DNA from: Salinispora vitiensis
Lineage (GTDB): Bacteria > Actinomycetota > Actinomycetes > Mycobacteriales > Micromonosporaceae
DNA length: 64,000 nucleotides
Direction: 5' to 3'
Assembly (NCBI RefSeq): GCF_000378825.1
Contig: NZ_KB900388.1
Location: 4,595,901 to 4,659,900, forward strand
This document shows, piece by piece, positions 26,378 to 34,275 of this stretch (the stretch's first letter is position 1; each line of letters opens with the position of its first letter). The translations under genes were made by a program, and so were the position numbers. Under the pieces are notes generated by a model. It searched no databases and had not been told where the DNA came from. It saw only the letters and a list, made by a program, of their open reading frames with translations.

Positions 26378-27229
26378 CTAACCGAGGAACAACTGACGGC
26401 GGGCGGCGGAGGCTTCGAAGGCCTCCAGCCGCCGTTGGGTTTGTACGGGTGCGGCGTCGCAGATCGCCTGGAGTAGCACCATGGCGAGGGTCATCGGTGC
26501 GGTGTGTAGGTCGAACACGAGCTGTGCGCCGACGGCGGCGGGGAGCACCACGTCGGCGTGTTCGCGGGCCGGGCTGACCGGCGAGTCGGTGATGGCGACG
26601 ACGGTCAGGCCCGCCGTCCGGGCCTCCCGCAGGGCGTCGAGGGCTTCCCGGGGATAGCGGGGCAGGACTAGGGCGAGCAGGGCGGTCGCGCCGGCCTCGG
26701 CGGCCTGTTCGATCCGGTCGGTGAGCAGGCTGCCACCGTCGTCGAGGACCCGTACGTCCGGGAGCACCTTGGCCGCGAAGTAGGCGAAGTAGGCGGCCAG
26801 CGGCGCGGCGGCGCGGAGGCCGAGCACCGGCAGCGGGTGGCTGGCGGCGAGGAGCCGTCCGGCGGCGGCGATCCGGTCCCGGTCGGCGAACTGGTCGGCG
26901 AGCCGGTCCAGGTTCTCGATCTCGGCGCGGACCGCCTGCTGGAGTTCGTTGTCCGAGTTCGGTCGTTCGCCGCGGGGTGTCGCGGTCAGCTCCCGCAGGT
27001 GGCGGCGCAGGGCGGGGTAGCCGTCGTGGCCGAGGGTCATCGCGAAGCGGGTGACCGAGGGTTGACTCACCCCGGCTAATTCGGCGACCTCCGCTGCCGA
27101 CAGGTACGCCACCGCTGGGCCCTGCTGGACGAGGCAGTGCGCGATCCGTCGCTGGGTCGGGGTGAGCCGAACCCCTCGGAACAGGTCCAGCACCCGGTCA
27201 CCCGGGGGGACGACGGATCCTTCATTCAT
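26378..27229 (-). CDS. MurR/RpiR-type regulator, probable hut operon regulator
   Basis: A 283-residue regulator: N-terminal HTH (about 1-77, with LTPTQRRIAHCLV, SAAEVAELAGVSQPSVTRFAMTLGHDGY) and C-terminal SIS sugar/metabolite-binding domain (about 110-260, with VLGLRAAAPLAAYFAYF and ALVLPRYPREALDAL). It leads the hut operon, 11 nt before hutU, so it probably controls its own operon in response to a pathway metabolite. Hut operons are classically controlled by HutC (GntR) or HutP; an RpiR type is different. The ATG appears leaderless. Confidence 0.88.
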   Translation of the reverse strand: MNEGSVVPPGDRVLDLFRGVRLTPTQRRIAHCLVQQGPAVAYLSAAEVAELAGVSQPSVTRFAMTLGHDGYPALRRHLRELTATPRGERPNSDNELQQAVRAEIENLDRLADQFADRDRIAAAGRLLAASHPLPVLGLRAAAPLAAYFAYFAAKVLPDVRVLDDGGSLLTDRIEQAAEAGATALLALVLPRYPREALDALREARTAGLTVVAITDSPVSPAREHADVVLPAAVGAQLVFDLHTAPMTLAMVLLQAICDAAPVQTQRRLEAFEASAARRQLFLG

Positions 27230-27235
27230 GTTTCG

Positions 27236-27264
27236 ACCTTATGCATAGAAACTTTCATCGGCAA
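27236..27264 (-). promoter_or_regulatory. Promoter of the hut operon, leaderless
   Basis: On the minus strand TTGCCG (27264-27259) and TAAGGT (27241-27236) are separated by 17 nt. The ATG at 27229 begins 7 nt after the -10, so the message should start at the A of ATG. A GTTTC/GAAAC inverted repeat lies across the spacer and the start region, a possible operator for the autogenous regulator. Confidence 0.62.
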
Positions 27265-27315
27265 CCGGGCCGCTGCGGCCGGTGCCGGGCGGGGTGCTGG
27301 TGGCAGGGTGAGCCG

Positions 27316-28134
27316 ATGCGGCTGAGTGCTATTCACACCTACCCCGTCAAAGGGTGTCGGCGGCGGGACCACGACGCCGCCCCGGTGCTGCCTTGGGGCC
27401 TGGCCGGCGACCGGCGCTGGATGCTCGTCGACGCGGCGGGCATCGGCATCACCCAACGCGAGGTCAGCAGCCTCGTCGCGCTGCGCGCGGTGGCCCGAGC
27501 CGGGGGTCTCACCCTGCGCGCCGCCGGCCACCCCGACCTGGAGGTCGCGGAGCCGGTGGACGGTGCCCCGATCGCCGTGCGTACCTTCCGCAGCCGCAAG
27601 CTGGACGTGTGGGCGCACGCCGCCGGCGCGGCCGCCGAGACCTGGGTCAGCCGGTTCCTCGGCCGTCCGGCCCGCCTGGTGTGGTTGGCCCGGCCGGCCC
27701 GCCACATCCCCGCCGCTGACCGCGAGCATGACCCAGGTGACCAGGTCAGCTTTGCCGACGAGGCCCCGATCCTGCTGGCCAGCACCGCCTCGCTCGGCGC
27801 GCTCAACGGGTGGCTGGCTGAGGCCGGCGAGCCGCCGATGTCGATGACCCGTTTCCGCCCGAACCTCGTGGTCACCGGAGCGCCGGCCTGGGCGGAGGAC
27901 GACTGGGTCGCCCGCCCGGTGCGCATCGGTGGTGTCACCTTCCGCGCCGCCGGCCCGGCTGGTCGCTGCGTGGTCACCACCACCGACCAGGAGACCGGGG
28001 TCCGGGGGAAGGAGCCGCTGGTCACCCTCGGCCGCTACCGCAACGTGCGGCAGAAGCTCCTATTCGGGCTGCACCTGGTGCCCGTCGAGGCCGGTCGGGT
28101 CGCCGTCGGGGACGAGGTCGTGCCCGCCCACTGA
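27316..28134 (+). CDS. MOSC domain protein with N-terminal MOSC beta-barrel
   Basis: A 272-residue protein with an N-terminal MOSC_N domain (MRLSAIHTYPVKGCRRRDHDAA, GLAGDRRWMLVD) and a C-terminal MOSC domain (about 140-265; MTRFRPNLVVTG, RCVVTTTDQETG with the conserved Cys, TLGRYRN). Such proteins bind molybdenum cofactor sulfur or act as Moco-dependent N-hydroxylated-compound reductases (YcbX/mARC-like). ATG 27316 is chosen because upstream codons lack the domain start. It is divergent from the hut operon and not obviously linked to it. Confidence 0.9.
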   Translation: MRLSAIHTYPVKGCRRRDHDAAPVLPWGLAGDRRWMLVDAAGIGITQREVSSLVALRAVARAGGLTLRAAGHPDLEVAEPVDGAPIAVRTFRSRKLDVWAHAAGAAAETWVSRFLGRPARLVWLARPARHIPAADREHDPGDQVSFADEAPILLASTASLGALNGWLAEAGEPPMSMTRFRPNLVVTGAPAWAEDDWVARPVRIGGVTFRAAGPAGRCVVTTTDQETGVRGKEPLVTLGRYRNVRQKLLFGLHLVPVEAGRVAVGDEVVPAH

Positions 28135-28217
28135 CCGCAGCGGGTCGGGCCCGGATCGCTGATCACCCGGACCGCCGCCGATCGCCCGAGCCGCAGCTCA
28201 CCCTGGGGCTACGCTCA

Positions 28218-28760
28218 TCACCCAGACCGGTCCGCGCTCAGGTCGAGCCACATGTGGAGCTCGTCCCGATCATCGCCCGTTGCCACCCGCAGCGCACCCG
28301 GCAACCGCCCCACCTCGCGGTAGCCGAGGTGCCGGTAGAAGCGGTCCAGCCCCAATCCGTCCCGGACGGTGATCTGGAGCGCGGCGAGCCCCCACCGGCG
28401 GCCGATCCGCTCCGCCGCGCGCATCAGCTCCAGGCCGTAGCCCTCGCCCTGACAGCCGGGGTGGACCATGACCCGGGTCAGGACCCGATAGTGGGTCTTC
28501 AGGTGAAACCGGTTGTCGGTGAAGATCGCCATCGCGGCGAGCCGGTCGCCGGCGTAGCCGAGGAGCAGCCGGTCCGGGCCGTCGGCGATCGCCGCGAGGG
28601 TCGGGTCGGCGATGGTCCGCACGTCGGCGGCGGTGACCGGCGCGACGAAGCCGACGGCCCCACCGGCGTTGGTGACGTCAACCCAGAGCGCGATGATCTC
28701 CGCGCGGAGCTCGGGCGTCAGGTCGGGGTCGAGCACGAACCGCAGGGCCACGCTGCTCAT
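28218..28760 (-). CDS. GNAT-family N-acetyltransferase
   Basis: A 180-residue GNAT protein. The acetyl-CoA loop is VMVHPGCQGEGYGLELMRAAE (motif A, Q/RxxGxG/A), and the last part has LDRFYRHLGYREVGRLPGAL. ATG 28760 gives the start MSSVALRFVLDPDLTPELR. The acceptor substrate is unknown. It is convergent with the MOSC gene and divergent from the ASCH gene. Confidence 0.85.
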   Translation of the reverse strand: MSSVALRFVLDPDLTPELRAEIIALWVDVTNAGGAVGFVAPVTAADVRTIADPTLAAIADGPDRLLLGYAGDRLAAMAIFTDNRFHLKTHYRVLTRVMVHPGCQGEGYGLELMRAAERIGRRWGLAALQITVRDGLGLDRFYRHLGYREVGRLPGALRVATGDDRDELHMWLDLSADRSG

Positions 28761-28821
28761 CCTGACCGGCCGAGCAGACCGCCGCCCGAGAAAGTGAGGA
28801 GCCCGACACGTCGCACCTCGG

Positions 28822-28827
28822 TAGGGT
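28822..28827 (+). promoter_or_regulatory. -10 hexamer for leaderless ASCH gene
   Basis: TAGGGT ends 6 nt before the ATG at 28834, with no Shine-Dalgarno sequence between. Confidence 0.45.
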
Positions 28828-28833
28828 CCCCGC

Positions 28834-29250
28834 ATGATCGCAGACCTGCCACCGTTCGAGTTCGCCTTCCCCGGTCCGTTACGGGACCGGCTGGTCGCCC
28901 TGGTGCTTGCGGGGGACAAGACCACCACGACCGGCCTGCGCCAGGACTACGAGATCGAAGGGGAAGCGCTACCGGTGGCGGGTACCCGGGCGGCGGTGAT
29001 CGATTCTGCTGGTCGCCGGGTGGCCGTGATCGAGCTGACCGAGGTGCGGGTCAGTCGGCTCGGCGACGTGGACCTGGACCACGCCCGGGACGAGGGGGAG
29101 GGGGACGACTCGGTCGCCGCCTGGCGAGCGGGGCACGAGAAGTACTGGCACGGGGCGGACTACCGCGGGTGGATCGGCGATCCGGACTTCACCGTGGACG
29201 ACGACACGCTCGCCGTGCTGGAGCGGTTTCGGCTGGTGGAGACCCTCTGA
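28834..29250 (+). CDS. ASCH domain-containing protein
   Basis: A 138-residue ASCH/PUA-like protein. It opens with FEFAFPGPLRDRLVALVLAGDKTTTTGLRQDYE, the conserved loop with K-T-T, followed by RVAVIELTEVRVSRLGDVD and AGHEKYW. Relatives bind RNA or act as amidohydrolases on modified nucleosides (YqfB group); the role here is not known. It is the last gene with host-like composition before the island at 29.3 kb. Confidence 0.88.
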   Translation: MIADLPPFEFAFPGPLRDRLVALVLAGDKTTTTGLRQDYEIEGEALPVAGTRAAVIDSAGRRVAVIELTEVRVSRLGDVDLDHARDEGEGDDSVAAWRAGHEKYWHGADYRGWIGDPDFTVDDDTLAVLERFRLVETL

Positions 29251-29364
29251 GCCTCGATCCACCGACGCGGTTCCTCCTTTAACTGGGACTGCATAGATTT
29301 TTCGTGTTTGGCCTGAGTGGTCCTTCCTGGACAGGCATCGATGCTGTCGAGGAAGGACCACGTC

Positions 29365-29511
29365 ATGGCAGACAAGAAGAACCCGGTTCAGTTTTCGGAG
29401 CCGTCGGCAGCGGAGCGGGAGTTCGCCCAGCAACTGGTCGAGCGGGCCAAGACCGACGGAGTCTCCAAAGGGAGGGCGCAGGAAGAGGGCTCACCCGATG
29501 TGATGGCGTGA
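29365..29511 (+). pseudogene. IS256-family transposase N-terminal remnant
   Basis: The frame from ATG 29365 encodes ADKKNPVQFSEPSAAEREF and AQQLVERAKTDGVS, which match the beginning of IS256/mutator-type transposases (those continue ...LTGPGGLLxxLTKxVLE). After GVS the match stops and 14 unrelated residues follow to a stop at 29511. About 35 of some 400 residues remain and the DDE domain is absent. It lies at the left edge of the low-GC region and so marks a past insertion or recombination. Confidence 0.7.
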
Positions 29512-29610
29512 GCGACTATCGCGATCAGCACCGCAGGGGCGCCGCCAACAGCCGCGCCCACACCACCGACATGCGCCGAGCGACACACGCAACGACAGGC
29601 ACTCCACGGT

Positions 29611-29940
29611 TCAGTGCGCACCTTCGCCGACGTGCGCGTCGAGCAAAGCCCTCCGGCGTTCCATGTGCTTAGTACTGATCCGCCACACCAGGACCAGGAA
29701 CGCAAACGCTGCAACCCAGATCACGGCTAGAGGTATCCAATTATTCAGTCCCATTGAGACCATTACACTATCTTGGGGCGTAGTTCTGGATTCGAAGAAC
29801 ACGCTCCCGAATAATCCTTCTTTGCGTACATTCTCCTCCTTGGTCGAGAACATTATGGTCAAGATCGTTACTGTTGCCACACTAGACGTCAATATCAGAG
29901 CACCCATTGCGCAATTAACTACCGCCATTGCTTGCTTCAT
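29611..29940 (-). CDS. Small two-helix membrane protein of the island ABC operon
   Basis: A 109-residue protein starting at ATG 29940 (MKQAMAVVNCAMG), with two hydrophobic segments at about 5-30 and 65-87 and a charged tail (TKHMERRRALLDAH). No family is recognised. It overlaps the permease gene by 26 nt and so is made from the same message. It may be an accessory, an immunity protein or an assembly factor of the exporter, but that rests on position only. Composition is low-GC like its neighbours. Confidence 0.6.
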   Translation of the reverse strand: MKQAMAVVNCAMGALILTSSVATVTILTIMFSTKEENVRKEGLFGSVFFESRTTPQDSVMVSMGLNNWIPLAVIWVAAFAFLVLVWRISTKHMERRRALLDAHVGEGAH

Positions 29941-31354
29941 AACGGGCCTTCCTTCGAAGTGATTGAATACCTGTGACGCCGTAAGCGACGACCATCCCGT
30001 GCGCACCAACCAAGATTGCTATCGTTGCCGCTGTAGGCAGCCTAAGAACGCCCACCATAACGCTGAATATTCCGACTACCGCAAAAAGTGCACCTAGACC
30101 GACCAATACGGTGAACGGGTTGTCCTTTTCCGGGGGGAAGATGATCCCGATGAGCGTGGCGCTGAGTACGGAGCTGACGCATGCCAGCAGAGCCCAGCCA
30201 ATGGTTGCCAGTGGGATCTGCGCGATCTGGGATCCGAGTATTACCGGCAAGGCGAGCAGGAAAAGCACGAGCAGCTGTGAAGACACGATCAGAAGATACT
30301 CTTCCCAGGCCGTAGTTCTCGGCCCGGCAAGGCGCCTCAGCGGCGCCACGCCGACATAAGCATAAATGCTTTGCACGAGGAGAATAAGCAGCGCGAAAGG
30401 TGCTTGCGCTGGTGAATCCGACGTAACCAGGGAAAGGAAGAACAAGGATGTTATTATCGCGGCGAGCCAAAGCTCCCACCGCCGTGCCACTGCGGCAACA
30501 AAGGCAACGACACGGTAGCGCGCGAAGCCGACGAGTGGGAATTTGACAAACTGTCGGATGATCGGGGGCACCCTCGGCGCCGACCAGAGGGCCAGCGTAA
30601 CGAGCACAGCTGCACACGCGAGGAAAAGTGCCATCATGGCCAACGGCCCAAACTTGTCCAGGACGGTAATGTAGGTCGCAGTCGGATAGAACGCTTCGCG
30701 CTCGCTCAGGTAGTCATCCGACATCTGCGATATGATCGCCGTAGTTTGAGAGTTGTAGAAGAAAACAGCTACTGCAAAGATGGCACTGGCAATCAGCTGT
30801 GACAGTCGCACCATCCGCAACATCTCCGCCAAGCGAAAAATTGCGTTGTATGTCAGTGCGAGAAATGGATAAAGCGTCAGAGCCGGAAAGACGACGCCAC
30901 CCAGGACCAGCATAAGAGCCGGGAACCCATGCTGAATAATCACGGCAAGCGATACAGGTATGAACAACACGAGTGCCACAGCAGACGCGAAGGTCATCTC
31001 ATAAAGCAGCATCGCCGCTGAGCGTTCGTGATTAGTGATGGGTAACTGAAAAGTCAGACGGAGGAACTCGTGTGACTTCATGAAAAGGATCTTCACGAAT
31101 ATGAACGCAACGATCGTCCAGAATGCCACTGACACCGACGCGAACTGAAATATTAGCTGAACGATCGCAATGTCGGCGAGCAGGTCTTGAAGGTAGAGCG
31201 TCGCAATTGCGGTGAGCCCGAGTATGCTGAGCAACGCAAACGCTCCGATGGCGAAGCGTGCGAAGCGAGACCTCAAGATGCCGACCGAGAGAACCCTCCT
31301 CCAGAAGAATCGGGCAAGTAGCTTTGTGACCACCAGGGTCTGTCTGATTCTCAT
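29915..31354 (-). CDS. ABC-2-like exporter permease, about 12 TM, island
   Basis: A 479-residue integral membrane protein with some 12 hydrophobic helices and no soluble domain. It starts at ATG 31354 overlapping the ATPase stop by 4 nt (ATGA), so the pair forms one transporter. Sequence outside the helices is poorly conserved; features are SHEFLRLTFQLPITNHERSAA (cytoplasmic loop near 93-113) and FPPEKDNPFTVLVG near the C-terminus. The arrangement resembles exporters of bacteriocins or lipids and self-immunity pumps, but the cargo is unknown. Codon use is low-GC compared with the flanks. Confidence 0.75.
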   Translation of the reverse strand: MRIRQTLVVTKLLARFFWRRVLSVGILRSRFARFAIGAFALLSILGLTAIATLYLQDLLADIAIVQLIFQFASVSVAFWTIVAFIFVKILFMKSHEFLRLTFQLPITNHERSAAMLLYEMTFASAVALVLFIPVSLAVIIQHGFPALMLVLGGVVFPALTLYPFLALTYNAIFRLAEMLRMVRLSQLIASAIFAVAVFFYNSQTTAIISQMSDDYLSEREAFYPTATYITVLDKFGPLAMMALFLACAAVLVTLALWSAPRVPPIIRQFVKFPLVGFARYRVVAFVAAVARRWELWLAAIITSLFFLSLVTSDSPAQAPFALLILLVQSIYAYVGVAPLRRLAGPRTTAWEEYLLIVSSQLLVLFLLALPVILGSQIAQIPLATIGWALLACVSSVLSATLIGIIFPPEKDNPFTVLVGLGALFAVVGIFSVMVGVLRLPTAATIAILVGAHGMVVAYGVTGIQSLRRKARYEASNGGS

Positions 31355-32163
31355 GCCGGCTCCCTGATCGGGAGCTTTTGGTCGACGAATGAATACAGAG
31401 TGCGGTGCTCAGCAAGGATCTCGGCAGTGGCAAAACTTCCTAGAATCTCGCCGGATGACATTAATATGATCCGATCGGCGGAGCGCTCCAACAGCGAGAA
31501 GTCATGACTGCACAGCAGAATCGTGAGGCCATCAGCTCGCATCTGTCGAATATGCCGCTCGCTAATCCGCAGTCCATCGAAATCAATGCCATTTAGAGTT
31601 TCGTCAATTGCCGTGAATGGCCTGCGGAGCATGAAGGCCGCAATGAGCTGCACCTTTTTCCGCATGCCGTGGGAGTAATCCTCGATAAGGTCGTACTCCC
31701 GATGGGGCATAGAAAATCGATCGAAGAGTTCTTCGATTTCAGTGACGGACAACGGGAGGTCGTACAGCTGATGTAGGTGGGCTAGATATTCACTTCCAGT
31801 TAGAAATTCGGGAAGGTAGTCCTCGCTTGGAAGCAGCAGCCCATGTTGCTTGGCGGCAGCGAGACGATGACCGACACCGGCAAGCTCAATTGTCCCTGAA
31901 CTAGTCTTTACAAGATCAAAAATAGTCTTTATCAGGGTCGATTTTCCCGAGCCGTTGGCACCAACTAGGCCTACAATCTCGGCAGGCCTTAGTGCGAGCG
32001 AGACGTTTCGGAGTGCTGGGACTCCACGCCGATAGGAGAACGAGACGTCCTCAACCCGCAAAGGATCAACGGTTTCCACTGTGTAACCCTGCCTAATCTT
32101 CCTCGGTTCCGATAATGCCTGATCTGGGTGTACCCGAAAGGGCTTCACGAAGAGGATGTACAC
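31351..32163 (-). CDS. ABC transporter ATP-binding protein, island
   Basis: A 270-residue ATPase. Walker A is VGANGSGKSTLI (about 66-77), the signature is YSHGMRKKVQ (about 166-175, a variant of LSGGQ found in ABC-2 exporters), Walker B is FTAIDETLNGID, and the switch His is in LLCSHDF. The Walker B Glu is followed by Thr where most have Pro. ATG 32163 is preceded by AGGAAG at 5 nt; a GTG at 32079 is an alternative start nearer the domain. It is the first gene of a three-gene operon. Confidence 0.88.
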   Translation of the reverse strand: MYILFVKPFRVHPDQALSEPRKIRQGYTVETVDPLRVEDVSFSYRRGVPALRNVSLALRPAEIVGLVGANGSGKSTLIKTIFDLVKTSSGTIELAGVGHRLAAAKQHGLLLPSEDYLPEFLTGSEYLAHLHQLYDLPLSVTEIEELFDRFSMPHREYDLIEDYSHGMRKKVQLIAAFMLRRPFTAIDETLNGIDFDGLRISERHIRQMRADGLTILLCSHDFSLLERSADRIILMSSGEILGSFATAEILAEHRTLYSFVDQKLPIREPA

Positions 32164-32204
32164 TTCCTAGCTCCCCAAAAGCCGGGCTTTTGGCTAGCCA
32201 GAGA

Positions 32205-32546
32205 TCAGCCCCGTAGTGGATGGCGTCCGATCCGATAAGGCCTGTTTCGGATGTCGCTCACGACCTCCAGGTTGTATAACCTCGAACGATTCGACAGCAA
32301 GGATCGATTTGATTCACGGTCAACCAACGAAGAAGCTGTTCCGGTCTGCGATGTGCTCACGCGCAATTCTTGGGCGTGCGCCCGACTGTGCATTGTCACG
32401 CCAGCCAAAGTTCGCCAAGGGTCTGACCAAGATGCGCACGGATCGTACGCGTCGGTGATGCCCAAGACGCTGGCAAGCTGTTCATTGGTGAGCCCTGCGG
32501 CCAGCCATAGGAAGACTTCTCGTTCGCGCTTCGTAAGGCGACTCAC
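32205..32546 (-). pseudogene. LuxR-type HTH regulator remnant with scrambled recognition helix
   Basis: The frame from 32546 starts SRLTKREREVFLWLAAGLTNEQLASVLGIT, a LuxR/GerE HTH. The expected next segment TIRAHLGQTLGEL is present but in another frame; the original frame resumes at GVTMHSRAHAQ. Thus a 1-nt insertion and a compensating insertion of about 5 nt garble some 15 residues, including the recognition helix. A 113-codon frame remains open, but DNA binding should be lost. The receiver or N-terminal part is also missing. It precedes the ABC operon by 41 nt. Confidence 0.6.
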
Positions 32547-32943
32547 TCGCTGAACGGTAGGACGCCACTCCAGGTTTCAACGTCCGGGCCGTCCGCTCCG
32601 GCCTCGGCCGGTCCAATGCATCGGGACGGTGGTTGGTCCGTCTCCTACCGGTTGAGCCCGGGAGAGACCCAAGCCTCGCGCCCTGCAGAGCGCCACGGAG
32701 GATCTCGCCTGGACAATGGCATGACCGCCATTAGCCCATGGTGAAGGTTGCTTCCACCTTATTGTCTTCGTTCGGTTGCTTCACATCGTTTTGGCTCGCG
32801 GCTTGGTCTTTTCGCACCCCCATCACGTCGCGTCCGTTCCACCGTTTGCCGCACGGATCTCGCGTGGCGGCAGCAGCCTTCCAGCTCGCCCGCGAACGCC
32901 GTTACGGTATCGGCCATTCTGCGATGATTCAACCCTGCAAACC
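32547..32943. other. Non-coding island segment
   Basis: About 400 bp between the LuxR and recombinase remnants. I see no supported gene. It probably holds eroded sequence from the lost middle of the mobile element. Confidence 0.5.
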
Positions 32944-33540
32944 TTGGGGCCCGACTACGACCTGACCGGGCTGATCACCTGCTCGACCGGCGGGCTGAAG
33001 TACATCGGCACCTTCGCACAAGGCCGCAGCCGCACCTACCGCTACTACACCTGCTCCTCCCACATCCGCCACGGCAGCCACGGCTGCGACGTGCCCCGCC
33101 TGCCCGCCGAAGCGATCTACCAGGCAGTCCTCGCCGCATTGCTCGACCTTTACAGCGACACCAACCTCAGCGCCGGCGCCATCCGCGCCGAGCGACCGAA
33201 CCGCGCCGGCCAGCTGAGTCACACAGAGCAGAACTCGCCGCCGAGCCAGAAGGCGATCGGCCAGCTACGGCGCGACCTTGCCCACGTCTTCCGACCCGGG
33301 GCCCCGGCCAGCGCAAGGCGCTGATCGAGGCCAACATCGCTGAGATCCACTTCGAGGGCAACCGACTCATTCCGGTCTTCAAGATCCCGGAAGAAGCAAC
33401 AGAGCCGGTCGACATCTCGACCGGCTCGTCTGCTGTGGTTCGGGCAACGGAACCTGTGGTGCGGGAGGGGGGACTCGAACCCCCACGTCCTCTCGGACAC
33501 AGGCTCCTAAGACCTGCGCGGCTGCCAATTACGCCACTCC
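32944..33540 (+). pseudogene. Large serine recombinase, C-terminal remnant reading into tRNA-Leu
   Basis: Residues YDLTGLITC, LKYIGTFAQGRSRTYRYYTCSS and GCDVPRLPAEAI are the zinc-ribbon region of large serine recombinases. The first CxxC has decayed (CSTGG). A frameshift near 33300 moves the match to another frame, with QRKALIEANIAEIHFEGNRL and FKIPEEATEPVDISTGSSAV. This frame then continues into the tRNA-Leu gene (REGGLEPPRPLGHR), a tail often seen in actinobacterial integrase genes. The N-terminal catalytic domain with the active serine is missing, so it is inactive. Confidence 0.78.
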
Positions 33541-33543
33541 CGC
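33457..33543 (-). tRNA. tRNA-Leu (anticodon UAG)
   Basis: On the minus strand the 7-bp acceptor GCGGGAG/CTCCCGC closes an 87-nt tRNA with encoded CCA (33459-33457). The anticodon arm is CAGGT-CTTAGGA-GCCTG with UAG at loop positions 34-36. The long variable arm (TGTCCGAGAGGACGT) is typical of tRNA-Leu, and GGTTCGAGTCC is the T-arm. Its 3' end forms the boundary of the island. Confidence 0.96.
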
Positions 33544-33659
33544 TTGCCGGGAAGAGTCTAGAGCCTTCCCCTGCGGGCCCGCGCCCCGCCCGGGTGGTCA
33601 TTCCGGCGCGTCGCCGGATAGCCAGCCCGGGACGTGGGGGCGCGGCCCGGCGGGCGTCG

Positions 33660-34136
33660 TCAGTCCAGGCCGAGATCGCGACGGAGCTTGGCGACGTGGC
33701 CGGTCGCCCGGACGTTGTAGAACGCCCGTTCGATGCGTCCGTCGGCGTCGATGACGAACGTCGAGCGGATGACTCCGGTGACCGTCCTGCCGTACGACTG
33801 CTTCTCGCCGTACGCCCCGTACGCGGCCAGCACCGCGCGGTCGGTGTCGGCGACGAGCGGGAACGTGATGGCGTCCCGCTCGCGGAACTTGGCCAGCTTC
33901 TCCGGCTTGTCCGGGGAGATGCCGACGACCTCGTAGCCGGCGGCCTGGAGCGAGGCGAGGGAATCGCGGAAGTCGCAGGCCTGTTTGGTGCAGCCGGGGG
34001 TCATCGCGGCCGGGTAGGCGTAGAGCAACACCTTGCGACCGCGGAGGTCGGCCAGCGCGAGCTGGTCGCCGCTGTCGGTGGGGAGGGTGAAGTCGGGGGC
34101 GGTGTCGCCGGGGGAGAGGCGGGCAGGCGCGGTCAT
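33660..34136 (-). CDS. bcp: Thioredoxin-dependent thiol peroxidase (Bcp/PrxQ)
   Basis: A 158-residue peroxiredoxin that reduces peroxides with thioredoxin. The peroxidatic Cys is in PAAMTPGCTKQACDFRD, where the second Cys five residues later is the resolving one, as in PrxQ. GDTAPDFTLPTDSG, LLYAYP, VVGISPDKPEKLAKF and VIRSTFVIDADG are all typical. The catalytic motif reads AMTPGCT where most have Y/FTPGCT, a mild change. ATG 34136 is preferred; an ATG four codons upstream is possible. Confidence 0.94.
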   Translation of the reverse strand: MTAPARLSPGDTAPDFTLPTDSGDQLALADLRGRKVLLYAYPAAMTPGCTKQACDFRDSLASLQAAGYEVVGISPDKPEKLAKFRERDAITFPLVADTDRAVLAAYGAYGEKQSYGRTVTGVIRSTFVIDADGRIERAFYNVRATGHVAKLRRDLGLD

Positions 34137-34275
34137 GGCTGCGACCATACCGCCGGGTCAGCTCCCGGTCCGCTTCGGTGGCGTGGCGCCCGGGCGGTGG
34201 CGCTCGTTCGGTGGCGCCCGGCCGGCACGCCTCGTTGCCCTGGCCGCGCGGTGACGTGACCGACGTCATCTCTTG

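Larger units (their letters stand above)
29280..33456. mobile_element. Decayed genomic island adjoining tRNA-Leu
   Basis: Between the ASCH gene and the tRNA-Leu 3' end the composition falls, with many A/T-ending codons and TTA/ATA-rich runs that are absent elsewhere. It contains the IS256 stub, the ABC operon, the LuxR fragment and the serine recombinase fragment whose homologous frame runs into the tRNA. Termini were not resolved: I did not find a second copy of the tRNA 3' end in the window. The left limit is therefore approximate. Confidence 0.6.

Noticed and set aside
29280..32163. Biosynthetic gene cluster or lanthipeptide precursor beside the island ABC operon
   Set aside because: No LanB/LanM-type enzyme or small Cys/Ser/Thr-rich precursor was found near the transporter.
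29250..33560. A second copy of the tRNA-Leu 3' end as attachment site
   Set aside because: I looked for the sequence next to the CCA end (TGGTGCGGGAGG) at the left side of the island and did not find it; the far end may be deleted.
33543..34259. Extension of the recombinase frame across tRNA-Leu and bcp
   Set aside because: The frame is only open by chance in GC-rich DNA after the tRNA; bcp on the minus strand explains it.
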